In this document: positions 1 through 8,327 of the stretch, one piece after another
How the letters are laid out: every line of letters begins with the position of its first letter
Position numbering within the stretch: position 1 is the stretch's first letter
Source of the DNA: Phymorhynchus buccinoides
Lineage: Eukaryota > Mollusca > Gastropoda > Neogastropoda > Raphitomidae
Assembly (NCBI GenBank): GCA_017654935.2
Contig: CM065710.1
Span: 26,054,531 to 26,118,530 of the forward strand
Length of the DNA: 64,000 nt
Direction: 5' to 3'
Notes under the pieces: model-generated
Told to the model about the DNA's origin: nothing
The model's database searches: none
The model's input: only the letters and a program-made list of their open reading frames with translations
Program-made: the position numbers and the translations under genes

Positions 1-217
1 AAAACGGACTATCTTTAGATAGTCCGTTGACGTATTATTGAACTTGTTACGAAAACTAATAACTTGCATAAAAAAAAGACTGCAGAAATATAAAAATCAT
101 AACCCCCTTTTTATATTTCTAAAGTCATTGTTTGATACAAGTTATTAGTTTTTGTAATAAGTCCAATAATACGTCAATGGACTATCTAAAGATAGTCCGT
201 TTTGACTCCAAGCCATC
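1..217. mobile_element. Palindromic MITE, family A, copy 1
   Basis: The two halves are inverted copies. GACTATCT..AGATAGTC palindromes lie at both ends, and the block from TTGACGTATTATTGAA to AACTAATAACTTG near 30-70 reappears reverse-complemented near 140-180. A diverged second copy lies at 56922-57290, which shows this is a dispersed element. The outer terminus reads TTTGACTCCAAGCCATCGA on the right; its left partner lies off the window, so this copy is cut by the window edge. It has no coding capacity. The superfamily is unknown. Confidence 0.7.
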
Positions 218-377
218 GACATACACAATGAACATTGTGCAAATGCAAAACATCAACACATTTCCTTCTTTCCTTCGTCAGTTTCCGGTCGTATGAACGC
301 AGAAGCGTCATGCTGCTGTTATTCGCCTAAACCGAGGAACAGTTAGGCCCAGCAATGTCCGACTTTGGCTAGAGAAA

Positions 378-735
378 ATCTTTGTAAGAATTTCTAGAAT
401 ACAAGCAGGAGAGTGGACCAGTAAGGCAGAAAGATAGCAGGTGACAGGAAGCTAAGGGAAAAGGCAGAGTGAAAGAGTGAAACACTAGAGGAAGTTACAA
501 TCGCAGTACTTCCAAAAGGTGGGGGAACTATTTGTACAAAAGACCCTCCCAGTATCCCCACAAGGGGGACAGAATTGTTGTTGCTGTTGACTTACCCTGG
601 CTAAAAGACTCCAGGGACTATCCCAACAGCAGAAGCACTTTGAACACTATGGTACAAGTGCATCAGCTACGGATGAAAAACATTACATGTGTGACCATTT
701 TCGATCACCCCGCCACGTGGGCAGCCACACTCCGA
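378..735 (+). repeat. Dispersed repeat with conserved 'GGAAGTTACAA' block
   Basis: The stretch at about 405-570, with the block AGAGGAAGTTACAA followed by CTTCCAAAAGGTGGGGGAAC, recurs at 6365-6440 and 22080-22262. It recurs reverse-complemented at about 61265-61303 joined to 61990-62100. The right part (575-735) matches, in reverse complement, the interior of the element at 10884-11344. It is probably a fragment of a larger retro- or DNA element. The 87-aa open frame through it looks incidental. Confidence 0.6.
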
Positions 736-751
736 CTTCGGCGGGGGAGGG

Positions 752-986
752 CAGGGCTCCCAGGGATCCCCATTTGGGGGTCTATGAAGTACTAGAATTC
801 TAAAGGACCCTCTAAAAGACTGTGCAGGGGGTCCCAGGGATGCAATATAAACATTATTTTTAGCACTCGCAATGTCATTGGGACCCTCTATCTCTCCTCT
901 GGGACCCTCTATACTGTAAGTGAAGGAGTCCCTGGGACCCCTTCTTTTGCGGGACGATTGTTTAGGTTAGGTTAGGTTAGGTTAGG
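752..986. mobile_element. CAGGGCTCC MITE, truncated, ending in (TTAGG)n
   Basis: Matches the complete copies at 40273-40492, 41373-41586 and 62475-62694. The left terminus is CAGGGCTCCCAGGGA, with a characteristic interior GGGACCCTCTAT. The right terminus (expected ...GATTGGGAGCCCTG) is lost after GCGGGACGATTG near 959 and is replaced by about five units of TTAGG at 961-986. Complete copies have 5-bp target duplications, which suggests a hAT-type (hAT5-like) origin. Confidence 0.7.
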
Positions 987-1149
987 TACATTATTGTTAC
1001 AGAGGCGTCTCTGTGAAATTGAAGAGCGCGTCACAGCCAGAGGCGCGCGACCCATTTTTTTTTTCCATGCAATTTTTGTGTGACTGATGAGGAAGGAAAG
1101 GGAGGGGGGTAAATTTTGACCAAAATAACAACTTTTTCGCTGCCACTCG

Positions 1150-1326
1150 GTTTAACGTGTGCTAAGTGCATGAGCACACAGAACCTCGGTTTATCGTCTC
1201 ATCCAAAAGACTCCACGTTCAGACCGCAAGGCCTAGTGCAAAATGAGAGGAAAAATCCCCTGTAGCCAGGTTCGAACTCGGGTTTACTTGACACGAAGCG
1301 AATGCGCTACCACTGTGCCACTCTAC
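1150..1326 (-). repeat. tRNA-derived SINE-like sequence
   Basis: Read on the minus strand, it has a Pol III promoter-like arrangement. A box-A-like TGGCACAGTGGTAGCGC is followed about 35 bp later by a box-B-like GAGTTCGAACC, as in tRNA-derived SINE heads. No clean cloverleaf was verified, so a tRNA gene is unlikely. It lies 80 bp downstream of the talin exon at 1406 in gene orientation. Confidence 0.45.
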
Positions 1327-1405
1327 ATTGGGAGCCCGGGGGGGGGGGGCGGACGGAGGGGCAAGGATTGAATTTCAAGACAGTTCTGCTTCTTTCAGCT
1401 CTCAC

Positions 1406-1507
1406 CATGTCCTGTGCGGTGCGTGCGATTTGCTTGGCCAGGCGAACCATGTTGGTCTGGTGGTCCACGAACGACACGTTCTCGTTCACCGTGATGCGCT
1501 CGTCAGT
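1406..1507 (-). CDS. TLN: Talin exon (rod R9, last in contig A)
   Basis: Encodes 34 residues beginning TDERITVNENVSFVD and ending IARTAQDM. This corresponds to the vertebrate talin segment around FVDYQTTMVRTAKAIA in rod bundle R9. The acceptor is TTGTCCAG|ACTGAC and the donor is ATG|GTGAGA; both ends are phase 0. It is the seventh and most C-terminal of the contiguous minus-strand exons. The next expected exon (human region around SPEELGPLANQL) is not found between 1405 and 1 and must lie beyond the window. Talin couples integrin tails to actin, and the rod is a chain of helical bundles that bind vinculin and actin. Confidence 0.92.
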
Positions 1508-1605
1508 CTGGACAACAATAATAACAATAATAATTCATTTTTAGAAAAGTGATGCCTGTCCCTCACGAGGCTCGTCAGCCATTACAGACACAAAAACCAA
1601 CAGGT

Positions 1606-1832
1606 TTAACCATTTCACCGCCAATGTCGCATTTTTGCACCACAATGATTGAACACCCATGTCATTAAAAGTCTTGAAATGAGGGTCTGTTATCCAATGA
1701 TCTTGGGTTCTTACTTTTGAGAGGCAAGGATAGGCCTTATTTCAATTTATATCACAGAAGAATCCCCAATATTTCTTTTCTCTATCCATGCAAGTTTAAT
1801 GAAAAAATTTGGCTAAAAAATGGCTGGCAGTC
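1606..1832. mobile_element. piggyBac-like MITE (TTAA family), degraded
   Basis: Starts TTTAACCATTTCACCGCCA at a TTAA and ends near 1832 in ATGGCTGGCAG, the degraded form of the family terminus TGGCTGGCGGTGAAAGGGTTAA. Better copies are at 28395-28646, 30764-30974, 37423-37649 and 57474-57708. The right terminus merges into the exon-derived array that begins at about 1835. No coding capacity. Confidence 0.65.
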
Positions 1833-1834
1833 AT

Positions 1835-2490
1835 GATGGGGACCACGCCCCCTCCACACACACACACATGTACTGACCCTGGAATTGGACTTGGAGATGC
1901 TGTCAATCATGTTGGAGACCACACCCCCCCTCCCACACACATGCACTGACCCTGGAATTGGACTTGGAGATGCTGTCAATCATGTTGGAGACCACACCCC
2001 CCCTCCCACACACATGCACTGACCCTGGAATTGGACTTGGAGATGCTGTCAATCATGTTGGAGACCACACCCCCCCTCCCACACACATGCACTGACCCTG
2101 GAAATAGACTTGGAGATGCTGTCAATCATGTTGGAGACCACGCCCCCTCCACACACACACATACACTGACCCTGTAAATGGACTTGGACATGCTGTCAAT
2201 CATGTTGGAGACCACGCCCTCCCCCCCCCCCCTCCCACACACACACGCGCACTGACCCTGGAAATGGACTTAGAGATGCTGTCAATCATGTTGGAGACCA
2301 CGCCCCCTCCACACACACACACATGTACTGACCCTGGAAATGGACTTGGAGATGCTGTCAATCATGTTGGAGACCACGCCCCCTCCACACACACACACAT
2401 GCACTGACCCTGGAAATGGACTTGGAGATGCTGTCAATCATGTTGGAGACCACGCCCCCTCCACACACACACACACACACATGTACTGAC
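1835..2490 (-). repeat. Minisatellite made of talin exon 3' end plus donor site
   Basis: About eight units of 73-86 bp lie downstream of the genuine exon end at 2491; the first three steps are exactly 73 bp. On the minus strand each unit contains the last ~45 nt of the talin exon (coding VVSNMIDSISKS), its donor CCAGG|GTCAGT or a close variant, then a (TG)n and C/G-rich filler. Landmark GAGATGCTG positions are 1894, 1967, 2040, 2113, 2187 (GACATG), 2273, 2349 and 2425, with the authentic one at 2507. Unit lengths are mostly not multiples of three, so the array is intronic and not an expanded protein repeat. It multiplies potential 5' splice sites. Confidence 0.85.
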
Positions 2491-2637
2491 CCTGGAAATG
2501 GACTTGGAGATGCTGTCAATCATGTTGGAGACCACGCCCGCCTGGGAGGCGGCCTCCTCCAGACTCTGCAGCAAGTCCTGCAGCACGTCCTTCATGTCGT
2601 CGGCCGCGTTGTCGATCGACTGGTGGGCCTGGCCGGC
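2491..2637 (-). CDS. TLN: Talin exon (rod R9)
   Basis: Encodes 49 residues from AGQAHQSIDNAADDM to VVSNMIDSISKSISR. It aligns without length change to the vertebrate R9 stretch that ends VVGGMVDSITQAINQ. The acceptor is TCTCTCCAG|GCCGG and the donor is AGG|GTCAGT followed by ACATG(TG)n; both are phase 0. It is preceded by the 393-bp intron that is nearly all transposon and followed by an array copying its own 3' end. The intact reading frame and conserved spacing indicate a functional exon. Confidence 0.93.
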
Positions 2638-2672
2638 CTGGAGAGATACAGAGAGACAGAGAAGCATTAGAA

Positions 2673-3024
2673 CAGACATGCCTACCCCAAAATTTGCTTT
2701 CAGGGACAATAAAGAAAGAAATCAGGGACAAATCCGTGAAATCAGGGACATACCGAGCATGCTTATCCGACTTAATGTGATGCCTACAGTCATATCTCCC
2801 GCCAGATTTCACAGAGAAATCGCATACACACGTCTGGCAGAATGCAAACGAAACTCCTTTTTTACCTTGTTTTAGACAAGGCCACTTTTCCGTGAACTCT
2901 TTCTTGAAAACACACGCATGCTTCACGGCCGTTTTCTTCTTCTTTTCACACTTGTCTGCAAGTCACTTCTAAAATCAACTTTTCGGGACAAATCCCGGAT
3001 GTACAGGGACGGTAGGCATGTCTG
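2673..3024 (-). mobile_element. TIR element filling a talin intron, with zinc-finger ORF
   Basis: Bounded by the perfect inverted termini CAGACATGCCTACC / GGTAGGCATGTCTG. The interior has repeated 'CAGGGACA' motifs. A minus-strand reading frame from 2926 encodes a BED/TTF-like finger: TEKWPCL, then CQTC, then HHIKSDKHA (C-x2-C...H-x6-H). The host intron is 2638-3030, so the element leaves only about 41 bp of non-element intron. The right TIR lies 6 bp past the donor GTAAGG. I saw no convincing target duplication (flanks CATTAGAA and CCTTACCT). It is related in design to the elements at 24049 and 38078, but it is a different subfamily. Confidence 0.75.
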
Positions 3025-3030
3025 CCTTAC

Positions 3031-3201
3031 CTTGGGGTTGCCTCCCCCTTCCTTGGCAGCATACATGAGCTGCAGGGCGGACTCGGCCACGGTCTTGGTG
3101 AGGTCCAGCAGCGCCATCTGCTGCTTGGAGTTCATGGTTTTGGAGGCCGTGCCGATGGCAGACTCCGTCAGGGGGTCGAAGTACGAGCCCACCGTCGACA
3201 C
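3031..3201 (-). CDS. TLN: Talin exon (rod R9)
   Basis: Encodes 57 residues from VSTVGSYFDPLTESAIGTAS to LMYAAKEGGGNPK. This is one of the most conserved talin rod segments (compare vertebrate YFEPLTLAAVGAASKT and ALQLLYTAKEAGGNPK). The acceptor is TGTTCCCAG|GTGTCG and the donor is AAG|GTAAGG; both are phase 0. The donor's intronic side runs straight into a transposon terminus after six bases. No frame damage. Confidence 0.96.
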
Positions 3202-3634
3202 CTGGGAACAATAATAATAATAATGATTATTTGCATAGCGACTATTCTCTGATTTAGGGCTCTAAGGGCTTTACATATTTAAAACAAATACAACATAGAA
3301 TATACATTATCTTATACAATCAGAACATGACGAACGCACAAAACTTTTACATGAGTAGAATATAGAAAAGTACATATAATATATATACAAAGGAACAAAA
3401 ACGCATATCTTAAAAAAGGTACACAACTTACAGAAACACACACGTTATTTGTGGGCGAGGTTGGCAGAGTTGCTCGAAAACATTCTCCATCATCTCCCCC
3501 CCACCACCATACACCCACATTCATTTATTTATTTGTGCTATAGATGGCTTGATGTAAAAAAAGCAAACATTATTGCTTATTCAAAGTACCATCTGAAAAT
3601 TTAAATTTTGACTTTGACTTTGACACACACACAC

Positions 3635-3830
3635 CAGGCATGGTAGTGGGGGCAAAGTGGTTTTCAAGGAAAATGGCCATGAGTCCAGGAGGGCCGAAGA
3701 AAATTCAATCAAATTCAATAAATGAGAGTGGAAATTTTCACTTTTTCATGCCATTTCAATGCACTTTTTAATAATTTTGTTTCAAACTGTTTCACGGATT
3801 TTCCGCGATTCGCGGAGGTCTACCATGCCA
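3635..3830. mobile_element. CAGGCATGG MITE in talin intron
   Basis: Inverted termini CAGGCATGGTAG and CTACCATGCC. The interior includes GTTTCACGGATTTTCCGCG and a Ca2+-independent AT-rich core. A second copy in the opposite orientation lies at 42642-42832 and a shorter relative at 16578-16720. The flanks are (CA)n, so a target duplication cannot be judged. Noncoding. Confidence 0.65.
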
Positions 3831-3881
3831 GACACACACACAGACAGACACACACACACACCACCACACACACAGACTGAC

Positions 3882-4116
3882 CAGATGGCCCAGGTTCTCT
3901 GGCTCCTGCTTGGCGGCCTGCCGGACGTCTTCCACGCGGTCAAGGATCTCGCGGGCGGAGTTGATCATCTGCTCCTGGAATCCCTTCAGGCTGTTGGCGT
4001 CGCGCGGCACCAGGCACTGGCGGATGGCCTCCAACGACGCCTGGTCCAGCTCCCGTATCACCCCGTTCAGCTGGCCGATGGCCTGGTCGCACTCCTTCTG
4101 CCCCGGGGCGCTGTCC
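3882..4116 (-). CDS. TLN: Talin exon (start of rod R9)
   Basis: Supplies the last base of a split Arg codon, then 78 residues from DSAPGQKECDQAIGQLNGV to KQEPENLGHL. The vertebrate equivalent runs from KAPGQLECETAIAALN to EASQLGHKV. The acceptor is TCTGTTCAG|GGACAG (phase 2 entry, matching the AG left by the previous exon) and the donor is CTG|GTCAGT followed by GT-rich sequence. Length and phase agree with neighbours. QASLEAIRQ and INSAREIL are typical talin helix segments. Confidence 0.95.
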
Positions 4117-4383
4117 CTGAACAGAATCAAACCCACAAGTTTTTAGATAACTGCTGCTCCTCTGAAAATAGGAATGTGTTGATAGAAGCAGAGTTGATGG
4201 AGAGAGAGAGAGACGGAGACAAATAAAGAGCCAGATATGGAGAGAAGCAGACAGACAATAAAGAGCCAAATACAGAGACAAGAGAGAAATAAAGAGCTAG
4301 ATACAGACAGAAGCAGAGAGAGAGACAGACAAATAAAGAGCCAGATACAGAGATAAAAAGAAAGAAAAAACCCAGATACAGAG

Positions 4384-4460
4384 CCTGATGGAGGACATCT
4401 GTCTCTTGATGGAGTCGAACACTCTTGGAGTGTGATGAATACAGCCGATACACGGCACAG
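4384..4460 (-). pseudogene. Duplicated, decayed 3' end of talin exon 4521-4702
   Basis: On the minus strand this reads VYRLYSSHSKSV, then shifts frame relative to the parent (two bases fewer after AAGAGTGTT), ending CCATCAG|GCTCTG. It copies the last ~77 nt of the exon at 4521-4702, but its donor has GC where the parent has GT. It lies in the downstream intron next to a (CT)n tract and an AG-rich array with repeated AAATAAAGAGCCAGATA units at 4200-4380. A non-functional exon fragment. Confidence 0.85.
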
Positions 4461-4466
4461 CAGTCC

Positions 4467-4509
<43 letters not shown>

Positions 4510-4520
4510 TCTCAGTTTAC

Positions 4521-4702
4521 CTGATAGAGGACACCAGCCTCTTGATGGAATCGGACACGCTCTTGGAGTGGGAGGAATACAGCTGATACACGGCCGGGTC
4601 TCGGGGGTTGACGGCCAGTTGCTTGGCCGCCTGGAGCATGTGACACGCTCCCTCCATCATCGCCTTGCCCGCCACAACGATTGGCTCCTGGGCCTTCTGC
4701 GC
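4521..4702 (-). CDS. TLN: Talin exon (end of rod R7)
   Basis: Encodes 60 residues plus two bases, from AQKAQEPIVVAGKAMMEG through LAVNPRDPAVYQLYSSHS to VSDSIKRLVSSI(R). Vertebrate talin-1 reads ALAVNPRDPPSWSVLAGHS and VSDSIKKLITSMR at this place. The acceptor is GGCCTTGCAG|GCGCAG and the donor is ATCAG|GTAAAC (phase 2). Partial copies of its 5' part (4756-4824) and 3' part (4384-4460) flank it, a sign of repeated local duplication. The exon itself is intact. Confidence 0.95.
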
Positions 4703-4755
4703 CTGCAAGGCCAATGGCACGTTGGTTAGACTTCATTTGCATATTCATTTACATA

Positions 4756-4824
4756 CATGTGACACGCCCCCTCCATCATCGCCTTGCCCGCCACAACGAT
4801 TGGCTCCTGGGCCTTCTGCGCCTG
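4756..4824 (-). pseudogene. Duplicated 5' part of talin exon 4521-4702
   Basis: Repeats about 70 nt of the acceptor-proximal part of the neighbouring exon (coding AQKAQEPIVVAGKAMMEG) with only a few differences. In gene orientation its first base follows CTGCAG, where CTG is the terminus of the transposon beginning at 4825. Downstream it could use a donor ACAT|GTATGT, but the resulting 65-nt exon would shift the frame. It is therefore probably not spliced into productive mRNA. Confidence 0.8.
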
Positions 4825-4925
4825 CAGACCTGCCAACCCCCTAACAGACCAAAGAGGAATATTTGTAGCAGGAAAGAGGAATTTTGGGGAGCTAAGAGGA
4901 ATTTTGACACGGCATCTTACCTTTC
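4825..4925. mobile_element. One end of a CAGACCTGCC-type TIR element
   Basis: Begins CAGACCTGCCAACCCCCTA, followed by AG-rich AAGAGGAATTTTGGGGAGC. This resembles the terminus and interior of the complete element at 9724-10232. No matching right terminus was found by eye before the next talin exon, so the extent is uncertain. It is inserted immediately upstream, in gene orientation, of the duplicated exon fragment. Confidence 0.45.
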
Positions 4926-5335
4926 GCGCGTAAACATAATTTGAAGCAAGTAATTTTCATCCTTGTGAACTTGTCTTGTTTAAAACTAGTCTTGTCTGGA
5001 AGTGTCACAACTATTCCTATCACAATAGAAGCTTTTGGTTTGTTCCTCTGCCCTTTTTATTTGGGCAGACCAAGACGGTTGGCGCCATAGATGACTTAAA
5101 TAATAAGACTTGGAAGGATGATAATGAATCAATTTAAGTTCATCTTTGTTCTCCTTTCCTTCCGTTGGCTTAAAAAAGTCGGTAACGGTGGAAGACGCCA
5201 CAAAAAACACAAAAAAAACCATGGGTGATGCTGCACTAGCCGTGACACGCTCTCCAGGTGGGAACATCCTGAATCGACTGGAAAAAAATACCTATAATAC
5301 AAATTGCCCACTCCTACTGTCTGCTGATCCCTACA

Positions 5336-5457
5336 CCCTTCCTACCCCCATCCACAACTATCACCCCCCCCCCCTCACCACTCCTACCTGTCTGCTGATC
5401 TTGGCTGGTTTGCTGGCGAACTCTGGTGAGGAGGCTAAGGTGGTCAGCTTATCCACA
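5336..5457 (-). pseudogene. Duplicated 3' end of talin exon 5800-5940 with donor
   Basis: On the minus strand, 5457-5388 reads KLTTLASSPEFASKPAKISR with donor CAG|GTAGGA, copying the last ~65 nt of exon 5800-5940 (there ELTTFASSPEFASKPAKISR). The similarity continues into the intron (TACCCCCATCCACAACTATC occurs beside both). The upstream half of the exon and its acceptor are missing. The copy is in frame and keeps the donor, but without an acceptor it should be intronic. Confidence 0.85.
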
Positions 5458-5799
5458 CCCTACACCCTTCACAGTACACTAATTCCCCTCATTCTAGCTC
5501 CTTTCAGTTTTCCACAGAGAGCTATTTGTTTCAAGTTATTTCCTTTAACAGCGGCAAATATTCTTATCATTGATTGTGGGTAGGGATAGGAAAAGACCTT
5601 ACAAGTGGCATACCACCATAAAACAATGTAAGCCTAATGGATAAAACACTTTAAATTGGTTTATGCTGGTGATGAGGGTTAACAAAAAGCATGAACTGAA
5701 AGGAGCTGAGAAAAGCTACTGTGCCTTCCTACCCCCATCCACAACTATCATCCCCTCCACACCCCCTTCCCACCCTCCCTACCCCCTCACCACTCCTAC

Positions 5800-5940
5800 C
5801 TGTCTGCTGATCTTCGCTGGTTTGCTGGCAAACTCTGGTGAGGAGGCGAAGGTGGTCAGTTCCTCCACGGCCTCTGTAAGGGGCCGCGCGGCCTCCGCGC
5901 ATCGCCGCCGGTTCTCCTCCGTGAAGTCACTGTCCAGGGC
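5800..5940 (-). CDS. TLN: Talin exon (R8 end into R7)
   Basis: Encodes 47 residues from ALDSDFTEENRRRCAEAARP to SSPEFASKPAKISRQ. Vertebrate talin-1 has ALDGAFTEENRAQCRAATAP and ASNPEFSSIPAQIS here. The acceptor is TTGTCCCCAG|GCCCTG and the donor is CAG|GTAGGA; both are phase 0. It joins in frame to AQKAQEPIV of the next exon. A partial copy of its 3' end lies 340 bp downstream. Confidence 0.95.
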
Positions 5941-7205
5941 CTGGGGACAAAAACAGGTAGCACAGGGTTCAGAGTTCGAACCTCTTGCGGTAATTTTGAC
6001 ACACACACACACACGGTGTGCCGACTCTTCTTGACGCACAAAACTGACACCTCCCACGCACTGGGTTTCAAAACAGAGCGTCGCTAAATTCACCAAATTT
6101 TCACCTGAAGAACTTTTTTTTTTAAATGTTATTTTAAAAAAAGAGCTATAGACACCCTACAATATTTATTTAGAACATTTATATAGACATAGGGACAAAA
6201 AAGTTTTAAACAATTTTACTATATATATCATTTATAACATTTATATTTATATCATCAAATCTCTAAGCGATTTACAATTTACTAAAGGATGTATATGCGG
6301 GCAACTCCTTAATAACCTAGGGACATATCTTCGGGCACCGATTCTGACCCGCTTATTTTGAAGACAGAACAGAGGAAGTTACAAGCACAGAACTTTCAGA
6401 AGGTGGGGGAACTATTTTTACGAAAGGGAGAGACTCGTGGAGGGGGCGGGTCGTTCAGCTCCCCGTATGGAGGTACGAGGCATCCACCCACTGCCCCAAA
6501 ACAAGACAAATATATATAACCGCCTACCCCCCCCCCAAAAAAAAAGAAGAAAAAAAAGAAAGGTCTGATTCTATTAATCTTTTTTTCAATGATAATAAAC
6601 ACAACAATCTTTCAATATATGTCTCTTTTCTTTTTTTTAAATGTAACTTACTTTGGGTACTTTCTGTAACATTAAACTAAAACAAAAAATTCTTTAAACA
6701 TAAAAATAAAAAATAAAAAAACAAACACATGTAACGTACAATTCATGTCATGAATAAGGTATGCTTCATTGATATCATCAATTCAGAATTTAAAAAATAC
6801 ATTTTCATTGAAAAAAATATATCGCTTACATGCATGCACACTCCGCTGTTGCTATTTTCTGTACTCATATGCACACATACGTAAGTTATAACAATATGAA
6901 GACCACCCTGGGGGACACATGCATATAAATATACTGACACATTCGCAGGTATGCATAAACAAATATCACATCTCGCACTGAGTGGGGGAAACCCATACAT
7001 TGTAATGTATTTAGGTACACATACTGTATAACGGAGTTATACTTTTAAGCATGCATGCCGACCTGAATTGGTTTTCACACTCTTCACAACAGGCTTTTAT
7101 AATCACCAAGCAGACATGGACAAAAACGTGTAAGCATAGATTCCTTCCTTTCACCTCTCTCTCTCTCTCCCATATAAATAAATAACCATTAGTACTAGTA
7201 GTAGT
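5941..7205. other. Talin intron sequence, no gene seen
   Basis: AT-rich intron DNA. Contains a fragment of the GGAAGTTACAA dispersed repeat (6365-6440), poly-T and poly-A tracts near 6110 and 6545, and CA-rich stretches. All open frames are short and non-conserved. No talin-like or other recognisable coding segment on either strand. Confidence 0.6.
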
Positions 7206-7681
7206 CAGGCATCAGAATACTCCAGAGTCCAATCCGCGGACGAACAACACTCGCCATGACTCGGAGTCGACATCGAGTCGGACCCCACAAAACTCTAGTC
7301 CGTAGTCGGCATCATTGCGATCATTCGCTACCCGATTTCTCGCTGAAAAGTTCAAAGTTCTCACATCATCGTAGTCTCCCGCGATCATATCCTCTAAATC
7401 GACCCATTTAAAACCCAAATCACAATCACTGTCATCAAAACAAACTCTGAAACAGTGAAAGAAAGAGTCTAGAGAGCTGTAAACTCGGAAGAAAGAACAA
7501 ACATGGCCACGATTTTTCGTTTCCGAAGGCGCAGTATGAAAAAAAACCCGTTTAAGAATACCATTTGAGAATAAGATCGCGCTGCCTCATGAAGTACAAA
7601 CCGCGGCCGGCAGTGACAAAACCACGGCCAGTGGCTACCAAGACAACAGAAATCCGCGGATCCGCGGGCCGTTCTGATGCA
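7206..7681 (-). mobile_element. Candidate TIR element with acidic ORF fragment
   Basis: GCATCAGAA near 7209 is matched by TTCTGATGC ending near 7680, with CCGCGG-rich subterminal sequence on both sides. Inside, a minus-strand frame (7418-7212, open further upstream to about 7450) reads FDDSDCDLGFKWVDLEDM and GDYDDVRTLNF, an acidic composition like transposase N-termini. It could be read as an exon after CACTGTTTCAG|AGTTTG. No family was recognised. A (GTA/GTG)n microsatellite follows at 7682-7800. Confidence 0.4.
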
Positions 7682-7690
7682 TTAGTAGTA

Positions 7691-7723
<33 letters not shown>

Positions 7724-8098
7724 CAGTAGTAGTAGTGGTGGTGGTGTGGTGGCGATGGTGGTGGTATTAGCAATAATAGTAGTAGGAGTAGTAATGGTAG
7801 TACTAATAGAAGAAGTAAATTGCAGTGAAAGAGGCGTTTTTCGTTTATTTCTTTGTTCGTTTGTTTATTCGGTCGGTTAGTTTTCTGTTCTGCTTGTTTT
7901 TATTGCTGATGTTGATGCTCTGCCTACCATGTTGTTGCTATATTACTGTTGTTGTTTCTGTTGGCGATGTTCCTGTGTCTCAATGTTCATTTATAGTATT
8001 AGCTATGTATTGCATGCTTAGAACCAAGGACAGAATGGAAGACTAGGCCCAGCCTCAATTCTTATCCTTTTGATATAAAGTACATGTATTGGAAGTTT

Positions 8099-8100
<2 letters not shown>

Positions 8101-8158
<58 letters not shown>

Positions 8159-8159
8159 A
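8101..8159. repeat. (CT)n(CA)n microsatellite beside a talin donor
   Basis: About 16 CT units followed by about 13 CA units. In gene orientation it is (TG)n(AG)n beginning only seven bases after the donor of exon 8166-8327. GT-rich tracts also follow the donors at 3882 and 2491. Confidence 0.95.
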
Positions 8160-8165
8160 ACATAC

Positions 8166-8327
8166 CTTGATAGCTTTGACGAGGGCTGCAGTGCTATTAG
8201 CCACGTCTTTGGCGCTCTGCACAAAATGTCTCTTGGCCACAGGGTTGGCCGTCTTGGAGGAGGCCAGGCGACAGGCGTTACACAGCGCCGAGGTGTGCTT
8301 GGCCACAACCGTCGCTGCCGATAGCAC
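8166..8327 (-). CDS. TLN: Talin exon (rod R8)
   Basis: Encodes 54 residues from VLSAATVVAKHTSALCNACR to AKRHFVQSAKDVANST and ALVKAIK. It is nearly identical to vertebrate VLSAATIVAKHTSALCNSCR and QFVQSAKEVANSTANL, a known vinculin-binding region of R8. The acceptor is ATTACACAG|GTGCTA and the donor is AAG|GTATGT; both are phase 0. It is the most N-terminal exon of the contig A block. The preceding exon should encode the region around PTQFARANQAIQMA in vertebrates and is not visible in the 16.9 kb up to the N gap. Confidence 0.96.

Noticed and set aside
1260..1326. A true tRNA gene on the minus strand
   Set aside because: Box A- and box B-like motifs are present, but I could not fold a complete cloverleaf; a SINE head is more likely.
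2516..2926. Single 136-aa protein spanning the finger and the talin exon region
   Set aside because: The C-terminal part is a shifted reading of the talin exon. Only the finger within 2673-3024 is considered element-coded.
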